Below are positions 1-8,601 of a stretch of DNA of 64,000 nucleotides, piece by piece. Where the stretch lies: the NCBI GenBank assembly GCA_026225395.1, contig JAMFSR010000035.1:186001-250000 (forward strand), in the 5' to 3' direction. The notes beneath the pieces are model-generated. The model worked only from the letters and a program-made list of their open reading frames with translations. It had not been told where the DNA came from and ran no database searches. The position numbers and the translations under genes are program-made. This DNA is from Granulicella sapmiensis (GTDB taxonomy: Bacteria; Acidobacteriota; Terriglobia; Terriglobales; Acidobacteriaceae). The number at the start of each line of letters is the position of its first letter. Position 1 is the stretch's first letter.

Positions 1-502
1 AGTCTGTTCGCCAACTCCAGGCCCGGGACTACTCGCCCACTCAAATCGCTGCCTCCATCGGCTCGGTATTCGGCATCGACCGTCAGCTCTTAGACGACCA
101 AACCTACTTTGTCGCCAGCCCCATCGACGATCCCGGCACACTCGTCGCCTGCGGCGGCTGGAGCTACCGACGCACGCTTTATGGCAGCGACCAACATATT
201 GAACGGGATAGCGCACAGCTCAATCCTGCTACTGATTTCGCCAAAATCCGTGCCATCTTCGTCCACCCCGCGTGGGCCCGGCGCGGGCTGGGCTCGTTGG
301 TCCTTACGCACTGCGAAGCAGCCGCAGCAGCAGCAGGCTTTACACACTTCGAGATGGCTCCACCCTCACCGGGGTGCCGCTTTATACGCTCAAGGGCTAT
401 GCCGAACGAAAGCGTGTCGGCGTACCGCTGCCTAACGGAGAAGCTCTTGAAGTCGTCGTAATGGAGAAGATCTTTTCGCCAGCCCATATGCTCTCAAAGT
501 AA
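1..502 (+). pseudogene. GNAT-family N-acetyltransferase, 5'-truncated by window and frameshifted
   Basis: Read from base 3, the frame gives a typical GNAT core: a strand ending AKIRAIFVHPAWARRGLG, where RRGLG is the acetyl-CoA pyrophosphate loop, followed by a helix ending in HFEM. The frame then degenerates. The expected C-terminus, including TLTGVPLYTLKGYAERKRV and VPLPNGE, continues one frame over and stops at 500-502. One base appears to be missing near 357-359, between the ATG GC and TCC ACC codons. GNAT enzymes move an acetyl group from acetyl-CoA to an amine; the substrate here is unknown. The N-terminus lies outside the window. It is either a real inactivating deletion or a sequencing error. 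Confidence 0.75.
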
Positions 503-511
503 AGTAGCTTG

Positions 512-1168
512 ATGGGTAGCTCAACGACTCTCAACCTCTGGAAACAGCACCTGGGACATGTACCCGACACCATCTGGGATCAAACAGAAATTGAAACCCT
601 GATTCTGGCTGACAACGATCTCTCCGAAATCTCCGAGCGTATCGATCGCCTTCACTCACTGCGAACTCTTGACCTCGGCCACAACCTGCTTGCCTCTCTG
701 CCGAGCAGCTTGGGAAGTCTCACCGGTCTACGAGACTTCCTCTACCTTCACGACAATCAATTGACGTCGCTGCCACCTTCTCTCGCAAACCTAAAGCGCC
801 TGCGCTACCTCAACATCAGCGAGAACCGTTTTACAGAGTTCCCGGAGCCAATTACGGGCATGACGAGTCTGCTCGAGCTCAGAGTGACAGACAACGCGAT
901 CGCCTCCCTCCCTGCATCGATCGACCGGCTTGTCCAGCTCCGCGAACTTCACCTGCGCAACAACCAGCTGACCTCGCTACCGGAATCCATCGCGGGCCTC
1001 CGAGAACTACGCCAGCTGGATCTACGCGGTAATCCAATTGAGCAACTCCCCGAAGCGATAACTCAGTTGCCACGGTTAGAAAAACTGGACCTTCGTTGGG
1101 TGAATACCCTAAGGACGACAGCGGTTCTGGAGAAATTAGAAGCTGGTGGGTGTATCGTCTACCGCTAA
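512..1168 (+). CDS. Leucine-rich-repeat protein
   Basis: This protein of about 218 residues is made almost wholly of some seven LRRs of about 23 residues with the pattern LxxLxLxxNxLxxLPxxI (for example LRELHLRNNQLTSLPESI). The family forms a curved solenoid for protein-protein contact. No signal peptide, membrane segment, kinase or GTPase domain is attached, so it is probably cytoplasmic. One repeat (SLTGLRDFLYLHDNQL) carries an extra residue. The ATG at 512 is preferred; a TTG sits directly before it at 509. It begins 10 bp after the broken acetyltransferase and may share its transcript. The partner is unknown. Confidence 0.85.
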   Translation: MGSSTTLNLWKQHLGHVPDTIWDQTEIETLILADNDLSEISERIDRLHSLRTLDLGHNLLASLPSSLGSLTGLRDFLYLHDNQLTSLPPSLANLKRLRYLNISENRFTEFPEPITGMTSLLELRVTDNAIASLPASIDRLVQLRELHLRNNQLTSLPESIAGLRELRQLDLRGNPIEQLPEAITQLPRLEKLDLRWVNTLRTTAVLEKLEAGGCIVYR

Positions 1169-1169
1169 C

Positions 1170-2612
1170 TCATGAAGCCGTCGCAGCCGCAATCGCGGCC
1201 GGTAGTTTCGTATAGATCCCACCAAATCCACCATTCGAAAGAATCGCCACTACGTCCCCGGCTTTCACGCGCGGCACAATCTCTGCCACAATCGCATCCG
1301 CATCCACACACAGCACCGCCGGAACATGACGAGCTTTCAGTGCATCGATCACATGCTCCGGCTCCAAACGCTCCAGCACTGGGATCGCCTCGCTCTTGAA
1401 CACCCCCGCCAACACCACTTCATCGGCGAGCGAAAGGCTCTCCACCAGCTCCCGCTCAAAAACATTACGCCGCAACGTATTCGACCGCGGCTCCAGCACC
1501 GCCCACAACCTGCGCCCGGCATACGCACTCTTCAACGCACGCAGCGTCTCGCGAATCGCCGTTGGATGATGCGCGAAGTCATCGATTACCGTGACGCCCG
1601 AAACCTCCGCACGAACTTCCAACCGCCGCTTCACGCTTCTGAACGTCCCCAACGCCTTCACAATAGCCGCCACCGGCACGCCCTGGCCCGCAGCCAGCGC
1701 GGCAGCCGCTGTGGCATTCAGCGCATTGTGCTCGCCAGCCATCGGCAGCTTCAACCGCGCAAACTCCACACCGCCGCGCAGCAACGTCCAGCTCGTCGTC
1801 ACGCCCTCATGCTTCATACCCACTGCCTGCCAGTAGGAGCCCTGGGCAAACCCATATCGCTCCACGCTGCAGAACGCCTTCGCCGCGCACTCGGTCACGT
1901 TCTCGCTGCCGTCGAACGCCACCAGCCGGCCTCTTCGCGGAATCAGGTTAACTAGCCGCTTGAACGCCGTCTTCACCGCATTCAGGTCCGTATAGATATC
2001 CGCATGATCGAACTCGACGTGCGTCAGGATCGCTGCGTCAGGAAAGTAGTGCAAAAACTTAGGCCCCTTATCGAAGAACGCGGTGTCGTACTCATCGCCT
2101 TCCAGGATGAACGGACGCGTGCCCTCCTGCACATGAAAGCTCGTCCCAAAGTTCTCCGCCACACCACCAATCAAAAACGAAGGCTTCCACGCGCTGTTCC
2201 CTGTTCCCTGTTCCCTGTTCGCTGCTGTCTCATAGATCCACGCCAGCATGCTCGTCGTCGTCGTCTTTCCATGCGTCCCGCAGACCACCAGCGACTCCCG
2301 TCCCACCAGAAACTCCTCATGGATCAGCGCCGCCATAGACGTCATCGGAATCCGCTCATCGAGCACCCGCTCCAACTCCGGATTCCCGCGCGAGATCGCA
2401 TTGCCCACCACTACAAGGTCAGGCCGCGGATCGAGATTCTTTTCGGCATAAGGCTCCATGATCGGGATGCCCATCTCACGCAGTTGATCGCTCATCGGCG
2501 GATACGCCGCCACATCCGACCCTGTTACGCGATGCCCCTGTGCCCGCAGCATTCCCGCCAACGACGCCATCGCCGTCCCACAAATCCCGATCAAATGCAC
2601 ATGCTTCGCCAT
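1170..2612 (-). CDS. mpl: UDP-N-acetylmuramate:L-alanyl-gamma-D-glutamyl-meso-diaminopimelate ligase (murein tripeptide ligase)
   Basis: Mpl joins recycled L-Ala-gamma-D-Glu-meso-DAP to UDP-MurNAc in the cytoplasm, using ATP. The Mur-ligase layout is clear: N-terminal UDP-binding fold (HLIGICGTAMASLAG), ATP loop CGTHGKTTTTSML near residues 111-123, central metal and ATP motifs (EGDEYDTAFFDKG), and C-terminal domain with DDFAHHPTAI. Mpl is told from MurC by the G-T-A-M-A start and YDTAFFDK motif. ATG at 2612 overlaps the ldcA stop as TGATG, suggesting translational coupling. Residues about 131-141 (NREQGTGNSA) are an insertion encoded by a 7-bp tandem repeat that other Mpl proteins are not expected to have. 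Confidence 0.93.
   Translation of the reverse strand: MAKHVHLIGICGTAMASLAGMLRAQGHRVTGSDVAAYPPMSDQLREMGIPIMEPYAEKNLDPRPDLVVVGNAISRGNPELERVLDERIPMTSMAALIHEEFLVGRESLVVCGTHGKTTTTSMLAWIYETAANREQGTGNSAWKPSFLIGGVAENFGTSFHVQEGTRPFILEGDEYDTAFFDKGPKFLHYFPDAAILTHVEFDHADIYTDLNAVKTAFKRLVNLIPRRGRLVAFDGSENVTECAAKAFCSVERYGFAQGSYWQAVGMKHEGVTTSWTLLRGGVEFARLKLPMAGEHNALNATAAAALAAGQGVPVAAIVKALGTFRSVKRRLEVRAEVSGVTVIDDFAHHPTAIRETLRALKSAYAGRRLWAVLEPRSNTLRRNVFERELVESLSLADEVVLAGVFKSEAIPVLERLEPEHVIDALKARHVPAVLCVDADAIVAEIVPRVKAGDVVAILSNGGFGGIYTKLPAAIAAATAS
2194..2221. repeat. 7-bp tandem repeat inside mpl
   Basis: Four head-to-tail copies of CTGTTCC, the last ending in G, lie within the mpl reading frame and encode the REQGTGN insertion. 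The tract is 28 bp, so one unit more or less would shift the frame. Confidence 0.9.
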
Positions 2613-3508
2613 CACGACTCACCTAACTCCGTTCCATCCATCTTCATCCACGCACCCAGGGGCACGGAGCGGTTTTCCGCATCGACATGCCCGCACTTCA
2701 AGCCAATCGAAATCGGCCCGTCAAAGTCCTTCAGCGCATGTAGCAGCGCGCCTTCGAGCAGAGCTGCTTCGCTTGGCTCGATGTTTGCACTCATGTCCCC
2801 AAAGACAATGCCCTTCACACGCTCCAAGCCACCGGCAAACTTCAGGTGCTGGAGAAACCTGTCCCACTTGTAAGGCTTTGTTCCAATATCCTCAAGAAAC
2901 AAAATCGTCGGTTCATCGATCTTCAAAGCCCACGGCGTTCCCAGCGCCTCCACTACAATCGACAGGCACCCGCCGAGCAGCCGGCCCTCAGCCTTACCTT
3001 CCCGCAAAATTTTCAAGCCATCACGAGCGCCCACACTCCACGCAGTCGCACCTTCCACAGCAGACTGCCATGACGCCACATCGACCCCATCGACCTTCGC
3101 CCAATCCGCTGCCACCATCGGCGCGTAGAACGTCGGCAAGCCGCATTCGTTCCAGAACCATGCGTGCAGCGACGTATGATCGCTATACCCAACAAATACC
3201 TTCGGATTCGCCCGCACCAGCTCCGCATCGAGCAAGGGCAGCAACTCCGCCGATCCCCATCCGCCTCGCGTACAAATCACACCCTCAATCGATTCGTCCG
3301 CAAACGCCGCATGCAGGTCCGCGACCCGCGCCTCGGTCGTCCCTGCGTAATACAACGGCCCCCGATCGAGCGCATGCGGCATCACCACAGGCTCATACCC
3401 GGAGCCGCGCAGGCGTTCGCATCCAGCTTCTACCAACTCCGCCTTCGCTGCGCTTGCGGGAGAAACCACTGCCACCCGGCTTCCTTGCCGAAGCTTCGGC
3501 CTAAACAA
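2612..3508 (-). CDS. ldcA: Muramoyltetrapeptide LD-carboxypeptidase (peptidase family S66)
   Basis: LdcA removes the terminal D-Ala from murein tetrapeptides in the cytoplasm, giving the tripeptide that Mpl uses. The 298-residue product fits the family. It has the N-terminal V-A-V-V-S-P-A-S strand, the nucleophile in FVGYSDHT (Ser109), and the Glu and His of the S66 triad at Glu206 (FLEDIGTKPY) and His274 (KCGHVD). It overlaps dapF by 8 bp upstream and mpl by 1 bp downstream, so it belongs to one transcript with genes that supply and reuse meso-DAP. Confidence 0.92.
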   Translation of the reverse strand: MFRPKLRQGSRVAVVSPASAAKAELVEAGCERLRGSGYEPVVMPHALDRGPLYYAGTTEARVADLHAAFADESIEGVICTRGGWGSAELLPLLDAELVRANPKVFVGYSDHTSLHAWFWNECGLPTFYAPMVAADWAKVDGVDVASWQSAVEGATAWSVGARDGLKILREGKAEGRLLGGCLSIVVEALGTPWALKIDEPTILFLEDIGTKPYKWDRFLQHLKFAGGLERVKGIVFGDMSANIEPSEAALLEGALLHALKDFDGPISIGLKCGHVDAENRSVPLGAWMKMDGTELGES

Positions 3509-4313
3509 ACTCCACCTCGCCTGTGCAAATGATCTCCGCCGGTCCGGTCAGCATCATTTCGCTCTGCGCATCGGGCCAGACCACCTGCTGCGCGCCGCCT
3601 TGAGCCACCGCGGTCAACTCTCGCGCCGTGCCACGCAAGGCCATCGACGCCGCACTCGACGCACAAGTGCCCGTGCCGCTCGACGTCGTAGGCCCGCACC
3701 CTCGCTCATAAATCCGGAACGCAATCTCGCTTTCGCCGAGCACCCGCACAAACTCCACATTCGTTCCAAACTTGAACAGAGGATCAACGGCGATCTTCGC
3801 GCCCAGCTCCTGCCACGTCATGCCGTTGCTCGCAAAATCTTCGCTGTCGACAAAGATCACATAGTGCGGGTTCCCCACATTCACCATCGCGCCATCAATC
3901 ACGCCATCCACACCAGCGATCTCAATCGCGCGCTTCATTACGCGAGGCACTCCCATGCCGCTCTCAATCCACCACCCCGCACCTTCACTCCGCACTACGC
4001 GGCACGTCCGCACCCCGCCATGCGTCCCCAGCGCTACCTCGTTCAATCCCTCACTCGACGCCAGCCACGCAGCCACACAGCGCGTTCCGTTCCCGCTCAA
4101 CTCCGCTTCACTGCCGTCGGCATTAAACAGCCGCAGGAAAAAAGACCCATCCACGCGCCGGTCGAGAAACTCAATCCCATCGGCGCCGATACCGGTATTG
4201 CGTGCACAAAGCTTACGGGCCATCGTCGCATGACGTCCCTTGGCAGCCGTTTCTTCGATCATCAAAAAATCGTTCCCACACGCATGCGCCTTTACGAACT
4301 TCACCGTACTCAC
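3501..4313 (-). CDS. dapF: Diaminopimelate epimerase
   Basis: DapF interconverts LL- and meso-diaminopimelate, the last step before lysine and the DAP of peptidoglycan. At 270 residues it is normal in length. It shows the start K-A-H-A-C-G-N-D-F and both active-site cysteines in their motifs: Cys79 in LSGNGTRC and Cys217 in SSGTGTCASSAA. It opens with GTG at 4313, overlapping the mgtC stop as GTGA, and ends 8 bp inside ldcA, so the four genes are tightly coupled. Confidence 0.95.
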   Translation of the reverse strand: MSTVKFVKAHACGNDFLMIEETAAKGRHATMARKLCARNTGIGADGIEFLDRRVDGSFFLRLFNADGSEAELSGNGTRCVAAWLASSEGLNEVALGTHGGVRTCRVVRSEGAGWWIESGMGVPRVMKRAIEIAGVDGVIDGAMVNVGNPHYVIFVDSEDFASNGMTWQELGAKIAVDPLFKFGTNVEFVRVLGESEIAFRIYERGCGPTTSSGTGTCASSAASMALRGTARELTAVAQGGAQQVVWPDAQSEMMLTGPAEIICTGEVEFV

Positions 4314-5083
4314 TCTTCCTCCAAATCCCTGAACGCCACCACCTGGTCCGTCGCATCGCTCGCTCGCAGCTCGTGCAACAGTCGGTCATGTTCTTTCTGC
4401 GTGGCAATCACCGTAAACGAAACGCGCTCCAGCCCCGCCACATTGTCCCGGTCCAGCACACTCAGCCGCTGGTTCGCGGAGTCCAGCACCTTAAAGATCG
4501 CTCGCTGCATCCTGTGCAGCGAAGCGGTCACGTCTTCGGCCACGGCTTCCGCGCGGTCTGCACCCACGACGTCCTTCGTCAGGATCGCTCCCACGTTTGC
4601 TCGTACTTCGTAAATCATCGGGAACATCTTCCAGCCAAGCTTGTTCTCAAACAAGCCCACCGTTTGCAATGCCAGCAGCACCAGCGCAGTGGCAATCGCC
4701 GCCTCAATATAAAGGCCGGCACCGCAGGTCATCCCAATGGCCGCGACAACAAAAATCGTCGCCGCGCTCGTCAGCCCCAGCGTGCGGTTCTTCGTGTGCA
4801 AAATCAAACCCGCACCCAGGAACCCAACGCCCTGCACAATATTCGAAGCCACCTGTCCGCGGTTGTTCCCACCCTCCCCCGCCAGGATCGGGCTCATGAT
4901 CGTGAACAGAGCCGCACCCATGCAAACCAGCATGTTCGTCCGCAAACCGGAGTCTTTATGCCTCCACTCGCGCTCCAGCCCAATGATCCCACCCATCGCG
5001 CAAGCCATTAGCAGCCGCGTCGTCGAGGCCTGCGACAGCAGCATCTGCTCCCATGTAGAAAAGTGAATGTGACTCGGCTCCAT
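4310..5083 (-). CDS. MgtC/SapB-family inner-membrane protein
   Basis: The N-terminal half carries the MgtC signature: M-G-G-I-I-G-L-E-R-E followed by S-G-L-R-T, then GVGFLGAGLI and the V-A-A-I-G-M-T-C-G-A-G segment, in four or five membrane helices. The C-terminal soluble part (about residues 165-257) resembles the ACT-like tail of longer MgtC proteins. Family members are linked to magnesium limitation and, in Salmonella, to inhibition of F-type ATPase; the role here is unknown. It is first in the mgtC-dapF-ldcA-mpl operon, with a 4-bp GTGA overlap into dapF. That linkage to cell-wall recycling is unusual. Confidence 0.85.
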   Translation of the reverse strand: MEPSHIHFSTWEQMLLSQASTTRLLMACAMGGIIGLEREWRHKDSGLRTNMLVCMGAALFTIMSPILAGEGGNNRGQVASNIVQGVGFLGAGLILHTKNRTLGLTSAATIFVVAAIGMTCGAGLYIEAAIATALVLLALQTVGLFENKLGWKMFPMIYEVRANVGAILTKDVVGADRAEAVAEDVTASLHRMQRAIFKVLDSANQRLSVLDRDNVAGLERVSFTVIATQKEHDRLLHELRASDATDQVVAFRDLEEE

Positions 5084-5218
5084 CGAGCCAGAATACTACT
5101 CTCCGTCCGCCGATACGAGAAACGACGGTGAGATCCGTTCCCTCCGAGGTTCACCAACCACAGACAAAACGAGGTGCGAGCCACCGGCCCCCACCTCCGC
5201 ATTCGTGCTTTTTCGTTT

Positions 5219-5728
5219 CTATGCTACTGGCGCTTCTACATTGATCAGCTTCGAAAGCCGCGTCAGAAGCTCGTCGGCGGCCTTCTCTTCCTGAAGTGTC
5301 TTGTCGAGCGAAGCCGCCTCCTCAAATTCCCCGAGGATCTCCGCCCACGTCTTCAGAGTCCCATAGACGGCAATTTCATGGTGCTCGACCTTATTACCGG
5401 CCGCAATCAGCAGCACATCGCGAAGCTGCGCATCCGGGGCATCCTTTGCCGAAGAACTCGCTTCGTTGATCAGCGCCGCTGTCGTCTTGCACCTGGTCGA
5501 ATTTTCTTCCCCTTCGACCGCATCGAGGATCCGCTCCAGTCGCGAGACGTGCATGCGCGACTCATCCAGATGAGCCTCGAAAGCCTCGCGCAACTCCACG
5601 TTCGTCGTCTCCTTGATCATCCCAGGCAAACCGTCATTGACGATCTGCCGCTCGCTGCTCAACGCACGTTGCAATAGGTCCTGATACAGCTCATGCAGGT
5701 TATGAACATTCGGTGTAAAGATTCCCAT
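5219..5728 (-). CDS. DUF892 (YciE/YciF-type) ferritin-like protein
   Basis: A four-helix-bundle protein of 169 residues. It has the family start in which a short lead precedes LHELYQDLLQRALSSERQI, the E-A-F-E-A-H-L-D-E-S-R helix and KVEHHEIAVYGTL. Glu and His residues on these helices (E..H, KVEHHEI) match the di-iron-like positions of ferritin-like folds. Relatives are induced by stress; their chemistry is not settled. A good ribosome site (AAGGAG, about 9 bases) precedes the ATG. It stands alone between mgtC and a glycosyltransferase gene. Confidence 0.85.
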   Translation of the reverse strand: MGIFTPNVHNLHELYQDLLQRALSSERQIVNDGLPGMIKETTNVELREAFEAHLDESRMHVSRLERILDAVEGEENSTRCKTTAALINEASSSAKDAPDAQLRDVLLIAAGNKVEHHEIAVYGTLKTWAEILGEFEEAASLDKTLQEEKAADELLTRLSKLINVEAPVA

Positions 5729-5779
5729 GGCCCGATTCTCCTTGGCAACTATGCCTGCAGAATCAGATGCCGCCGCGCA

Positions 5780-7504
5780 CTATCGCGTGGCTCCGCTGCG
5801 CTTCGGATCCCACGTCTGCGATTGATACACCTTTGCGCAGGGTTGCCCCATCGAGCAAACGACTTCCAGCTCATCCAATCCTTGTGGATGAGCCTGCACA
5901 GCCTTGTCCACCGGATCGCCCACTAAAGCAATCACATACGCCGCGTTCGCCGCGGGATCCTTCAATGCGATCTGCCACGATTGATCGTCGCCCTCGCTCA
6001 CCATGCTCTTCAGCGTGCGCCCCGCAACCTGCACCGCACCGATGTGGTTGCTCGTCGACATCATGACCGGCACATTGCGCGGGAACTCATCCAGTACCGT
6101 CGAAAGCTCATGCTCAAACGGCACCCGCGTCCTGGCATTTACGATGCCTTCCTTCAACACCAGCGGCGTCCTATACATCATCCCCACGCAGTTCATCACG
6201 CAAAGAACCATCGCCACCGGCGCAGCCAGCCGCGCGCTAAGCTTCGCCCAGCTCTCCTCTCTGCCGGCAAACCACACCGCTAGCCGCTCCGCCGCCAGCG
6301 CACCATAAAGACTCAGCGCCGGCAGCACCTCCATGCCATAGCGTGCGTTGTAATAAGAGTGCGGCCAAAGCTGCGGTATAAAAATCGGCACGGAGCCATA
6401 CGCGACCGAGTACACATAAAACGGTAACGGCACCCAAAGCAGGAGGATGAAACTTTCGCAGCGGGCCTTCACCTCAGCGGAGGCTCGCCGCTTCCAACTA
6501 AGTCCCAGCCCATACAGTGCGGCCAGCATCACGCCGAACCCTGTCTCCCAGAATGCCGCATCCACTTGCGCGGTGCGCGTATAGAACAGCAGCGCCCAGG
6601 CCATGTTGTGCCATCCGCGATAGTGCTGTCCGGGCGGCGCGGTCTTCCGTTCAATCTGCTTGGCGGAGTACGGCCCACGCATAAAGTCCAGCCAGTCGTG
6701 CTCGAAATGAGCGTTGTACCAGAACCAAAGCAATGGTCCTGCCGCGCACCATACTGTCAGGATGGCGAACATCGGCAGCACCGCCGTGCGCACCTTCGCT
6801 TCGGTGCGCCAGACAGCCCACGCGAAGCAACACCAAACCACTGCCCCTACGATCCAGCCGTCGTACCGCGTCATCACCTGCCCAAAGACCAGCACGCCAG
6901 CCAGCAGCATCCGCATGCGTGCCGTATGGAGATTCTCCGCGCGCAGCGCAGCGATGCCCTCCACCGTCGCAATCACCGTCCAGATCAGGAGTGCGAGGAA
7001 CAGAGCCTCGGTCATCGCCGTCGTCGCCAGGTAAAGCAAGTTTGGGTTCAACGCATAGAACGCCGTAGCCACCAGCGCCCACCGTTGCCGCATCATCCTG
7101 CGGCCCAGCCGCCAGATGCCCGCGACGCTGGCGGCATAACTCAGCAACGACATCGGAGTGCCCGCCACACCCTTTTGCCACAACTCCATTTTTCCGATGA
7201 AAGGCAGCATCAGGATATGGGGCAGCGGAAGCCAGACACCACCCAGTTGCGACAACCCCGGATACCGCGCATCGACAATCCTCCGCGCAATCCCGAGATG
7301 AGCGACCGCATCGCCATAGAGCAGCAGATACCCATGCCCGTAGCAAATCACCAGCGCCACAAAACCAAGCACGACTGCAGCGACAAACAGCGGATACGTC
7401 TCCCCGCGCGTAACCGGCCGCACCGCTTCGGGATCGCCCGGTACCCACACCGGCTTCTCCCGAAACGATCCACGACGCCCACGCATACCCCGGGGCGCAT
7501 GCAC
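5780..7504 (-). CDS. Polytopic membrane glycosyltransferase (GT39/ArnT-like, GT-C fold)
   Basis: A 574-residue protein with a short cationic N-terminus and about ten membrane helices. The first large loop holds G-D-A-V-A-H-L-G-I-A-R-R-I and later WLPLPHILMLP, the acidic-residue region typical of GT-C enzymes using polyprenyl-phosphate sugars. A soluble C-terminal part follows (from about residue 430). The likely role is sugar transfer to a surface lipid, glycan or protein on the outer face of the inner membrane; donor and acceptor cannot be told. The start is uncertain, because no clear ribosome site precedes ATG 7504 or the next ATG, six codons later. Confidence 0.7.
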   Translation of the reverse strand: MHAPRGMRGRRGSFREKPVWVPGDPEAVRPVTRGETYPLFVAAVVLGFVALVICYGHGYLLLYGDAVAHLGIARRIVDARYPGLSQLGGVWLPLPHILMLPFIGKMELWQKGVAGTPMSLLSYAASVAGIWRLGRRMMRQRWALVATAFYALNPNLLYLATTAMTEALFLALLIWTVIATVEGIAALRAENLHTARMRMLLAGVLVFGQVMTRYDGWIVGAVVWCCFAWAVWRTEAKVRTAVLPMFAILTVWCAAGPLLWFWYNAHFEHDWLDFMRGPYSAKQIERKTAPPGQHYRGWHNMAWALLFYTRTAQVDAAFWETGFGVMLAALYGLGLSWKRRASAEVKARCESFILLLWVPLPFYVYSVAYGSVPIFIPQLWPHSYYNARYGMEVLPALSLYGALAAERLAVWFAGREESWAKLSARLAAPVAMVLCVMNCVGMMYRTPLVLKEGIVNARTRVPFEHELSTVLDEFPRNVPVMMSTSNHIGAVQVAGRTLKSMVSEGDDQSWQIALKDPAANAAYVIALVGDPVDKAVQAHPQGLDELEVVCSMGQPCAKVYQSQTWDPKRSGATR

Positions 7505-7599
7505 CGTGCGAGTCGTCGTTACTGTCTTGTCCAGCTTCAGCTCTTCCTCCGCGGTCTCCGCACCCTCTGCGCTCCCGCGCTCCGAGAATCAGGCGCAAA

Positions 7600-8526
7600 C
7601 TACAGGTGCGAGATCTCACGCAGCAACGCGAACCGCTCGTCCACATCCTTGCGAGTCGTCTGCTGCAGCTTCTCGGTCCCAAACGCTTCCACCGCAAACG
7701 ATCCCATCACGCTGCCATAGAACATCGCCGTCCGAAACACCTCAGGTGTCAGCACCTTCTGCGAAGCCACATAGCCGTAGAACCCGCCTGCAAACGAATC
7801 TCCCGCACCCGTCGGATCAACCACTTCCTGCAGCGGCACTGTATGCGTCCGGAACGGCCTGCGCTTCACACCGTCTCCGAAGCTCCGATCGCTAAAGTAG
7901 GCTGCCGACCCATGCTCGCCATACTTGACAATCACGGTCTTCGGCCCCAGCTTCAACACGCCTTCCGCAGCCTTTACGCCATTGGTCTCGCCACTCAACA
8001 TGCGCGCTTCGTTGTCGTTGATCAGCAGCACATCCAATTCCTGCAGAACCGGCAGCAGCTTCTCACGATGCGCGCCGATCCAGTAGTTCATGGTGTCGCC
8101 CGCAACCATCTTCACCTTCGGCATCTGCTTGCGGACCTGAAGCTGAAGCACCGGATCGATATTAGCCAGGAACAGGAAATCCGATTCCTCATATCCCTCC
8201 GGAATTTTCGGCGAAAACTCGGCAAACACATTCAGATCCGTCGCCAGTGTATGGGCCGCATTCAGGTCCGTCAGATAACTTCCAGTCCAATGAAAGCTTT
8301 TGCCCGGCGCCCGCTCGATCCCCTTCGTATCGACACCCTTCACCGTCAGCACGCGCTCGTGCTCAGGCAGAAAGTCCTCACCGACCACCCCAACCACGCG
8401 AACATCGGTAAAGAAACTCGCAGCCAGCGCAAAATGCGTTGCCGCCCCACCCAACACCCGCTCCCGCTTGCCGCTGGGAGTCTCCAAAGAGTCAAACGCC
8501 ACCGAACCCACAACCAAAATCGACAC
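7600..8526 (-). CDS. PfkB-family carbohydrate/nucleoside kinase
   Basis: A ribokinase-fold protein of 308 residues. It has the N-terminal G-G-A-A-T-H-F-A-L-A-A substrate motif and the PfkB signature DPTGAGDSFAGGF near residues 237-249, with Asp243 the expected catalytic base. It starts with GTG at 8526, 75 bp after the mtnP stop on the same strand. The pairing suggests work on a nucleoside or a ribose product of purine or methylthioadenosine salvage (adenosine kinase or a ribose-type kinase), but the substrate is inferred only from position. Confidence 0.8.
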   Translation of the reverse strand: MSILVVGSVAFDSLETPSGKRERVLGGAATHFALAASFFTDVRVVGVVGEDFLPEHERVLTVKGVDTKGIERAPGKSFHWTGSYLTDLNAAHTLATDLNVFAEFSPKIPEGYEESDFLFLANIDPVLQLQVRKQMPKVKMVAGDTMNYWIGAHREKLLPVLQELDVLLINDNEARMLSGETNGVKAAEGVLKLGPKTVIVKYGEHGSAAYFSDRSFGDGVKRRPFRTHTVPLQEVVDPTGAGDSFAGGFYGYVASQKVLTPEVFRTAMFYGSVMGSFAVEAFGTEKLQQTTRKDVDERFALLREISHL

Positions 8527-8601
8527 TATTATTTCCTCCGCGCCCTTTGCGCTTTCCTCTGCGCCCTCTGCGTGAGAGCTGTTGCAGTTGCTACTTCCTG
8601 C

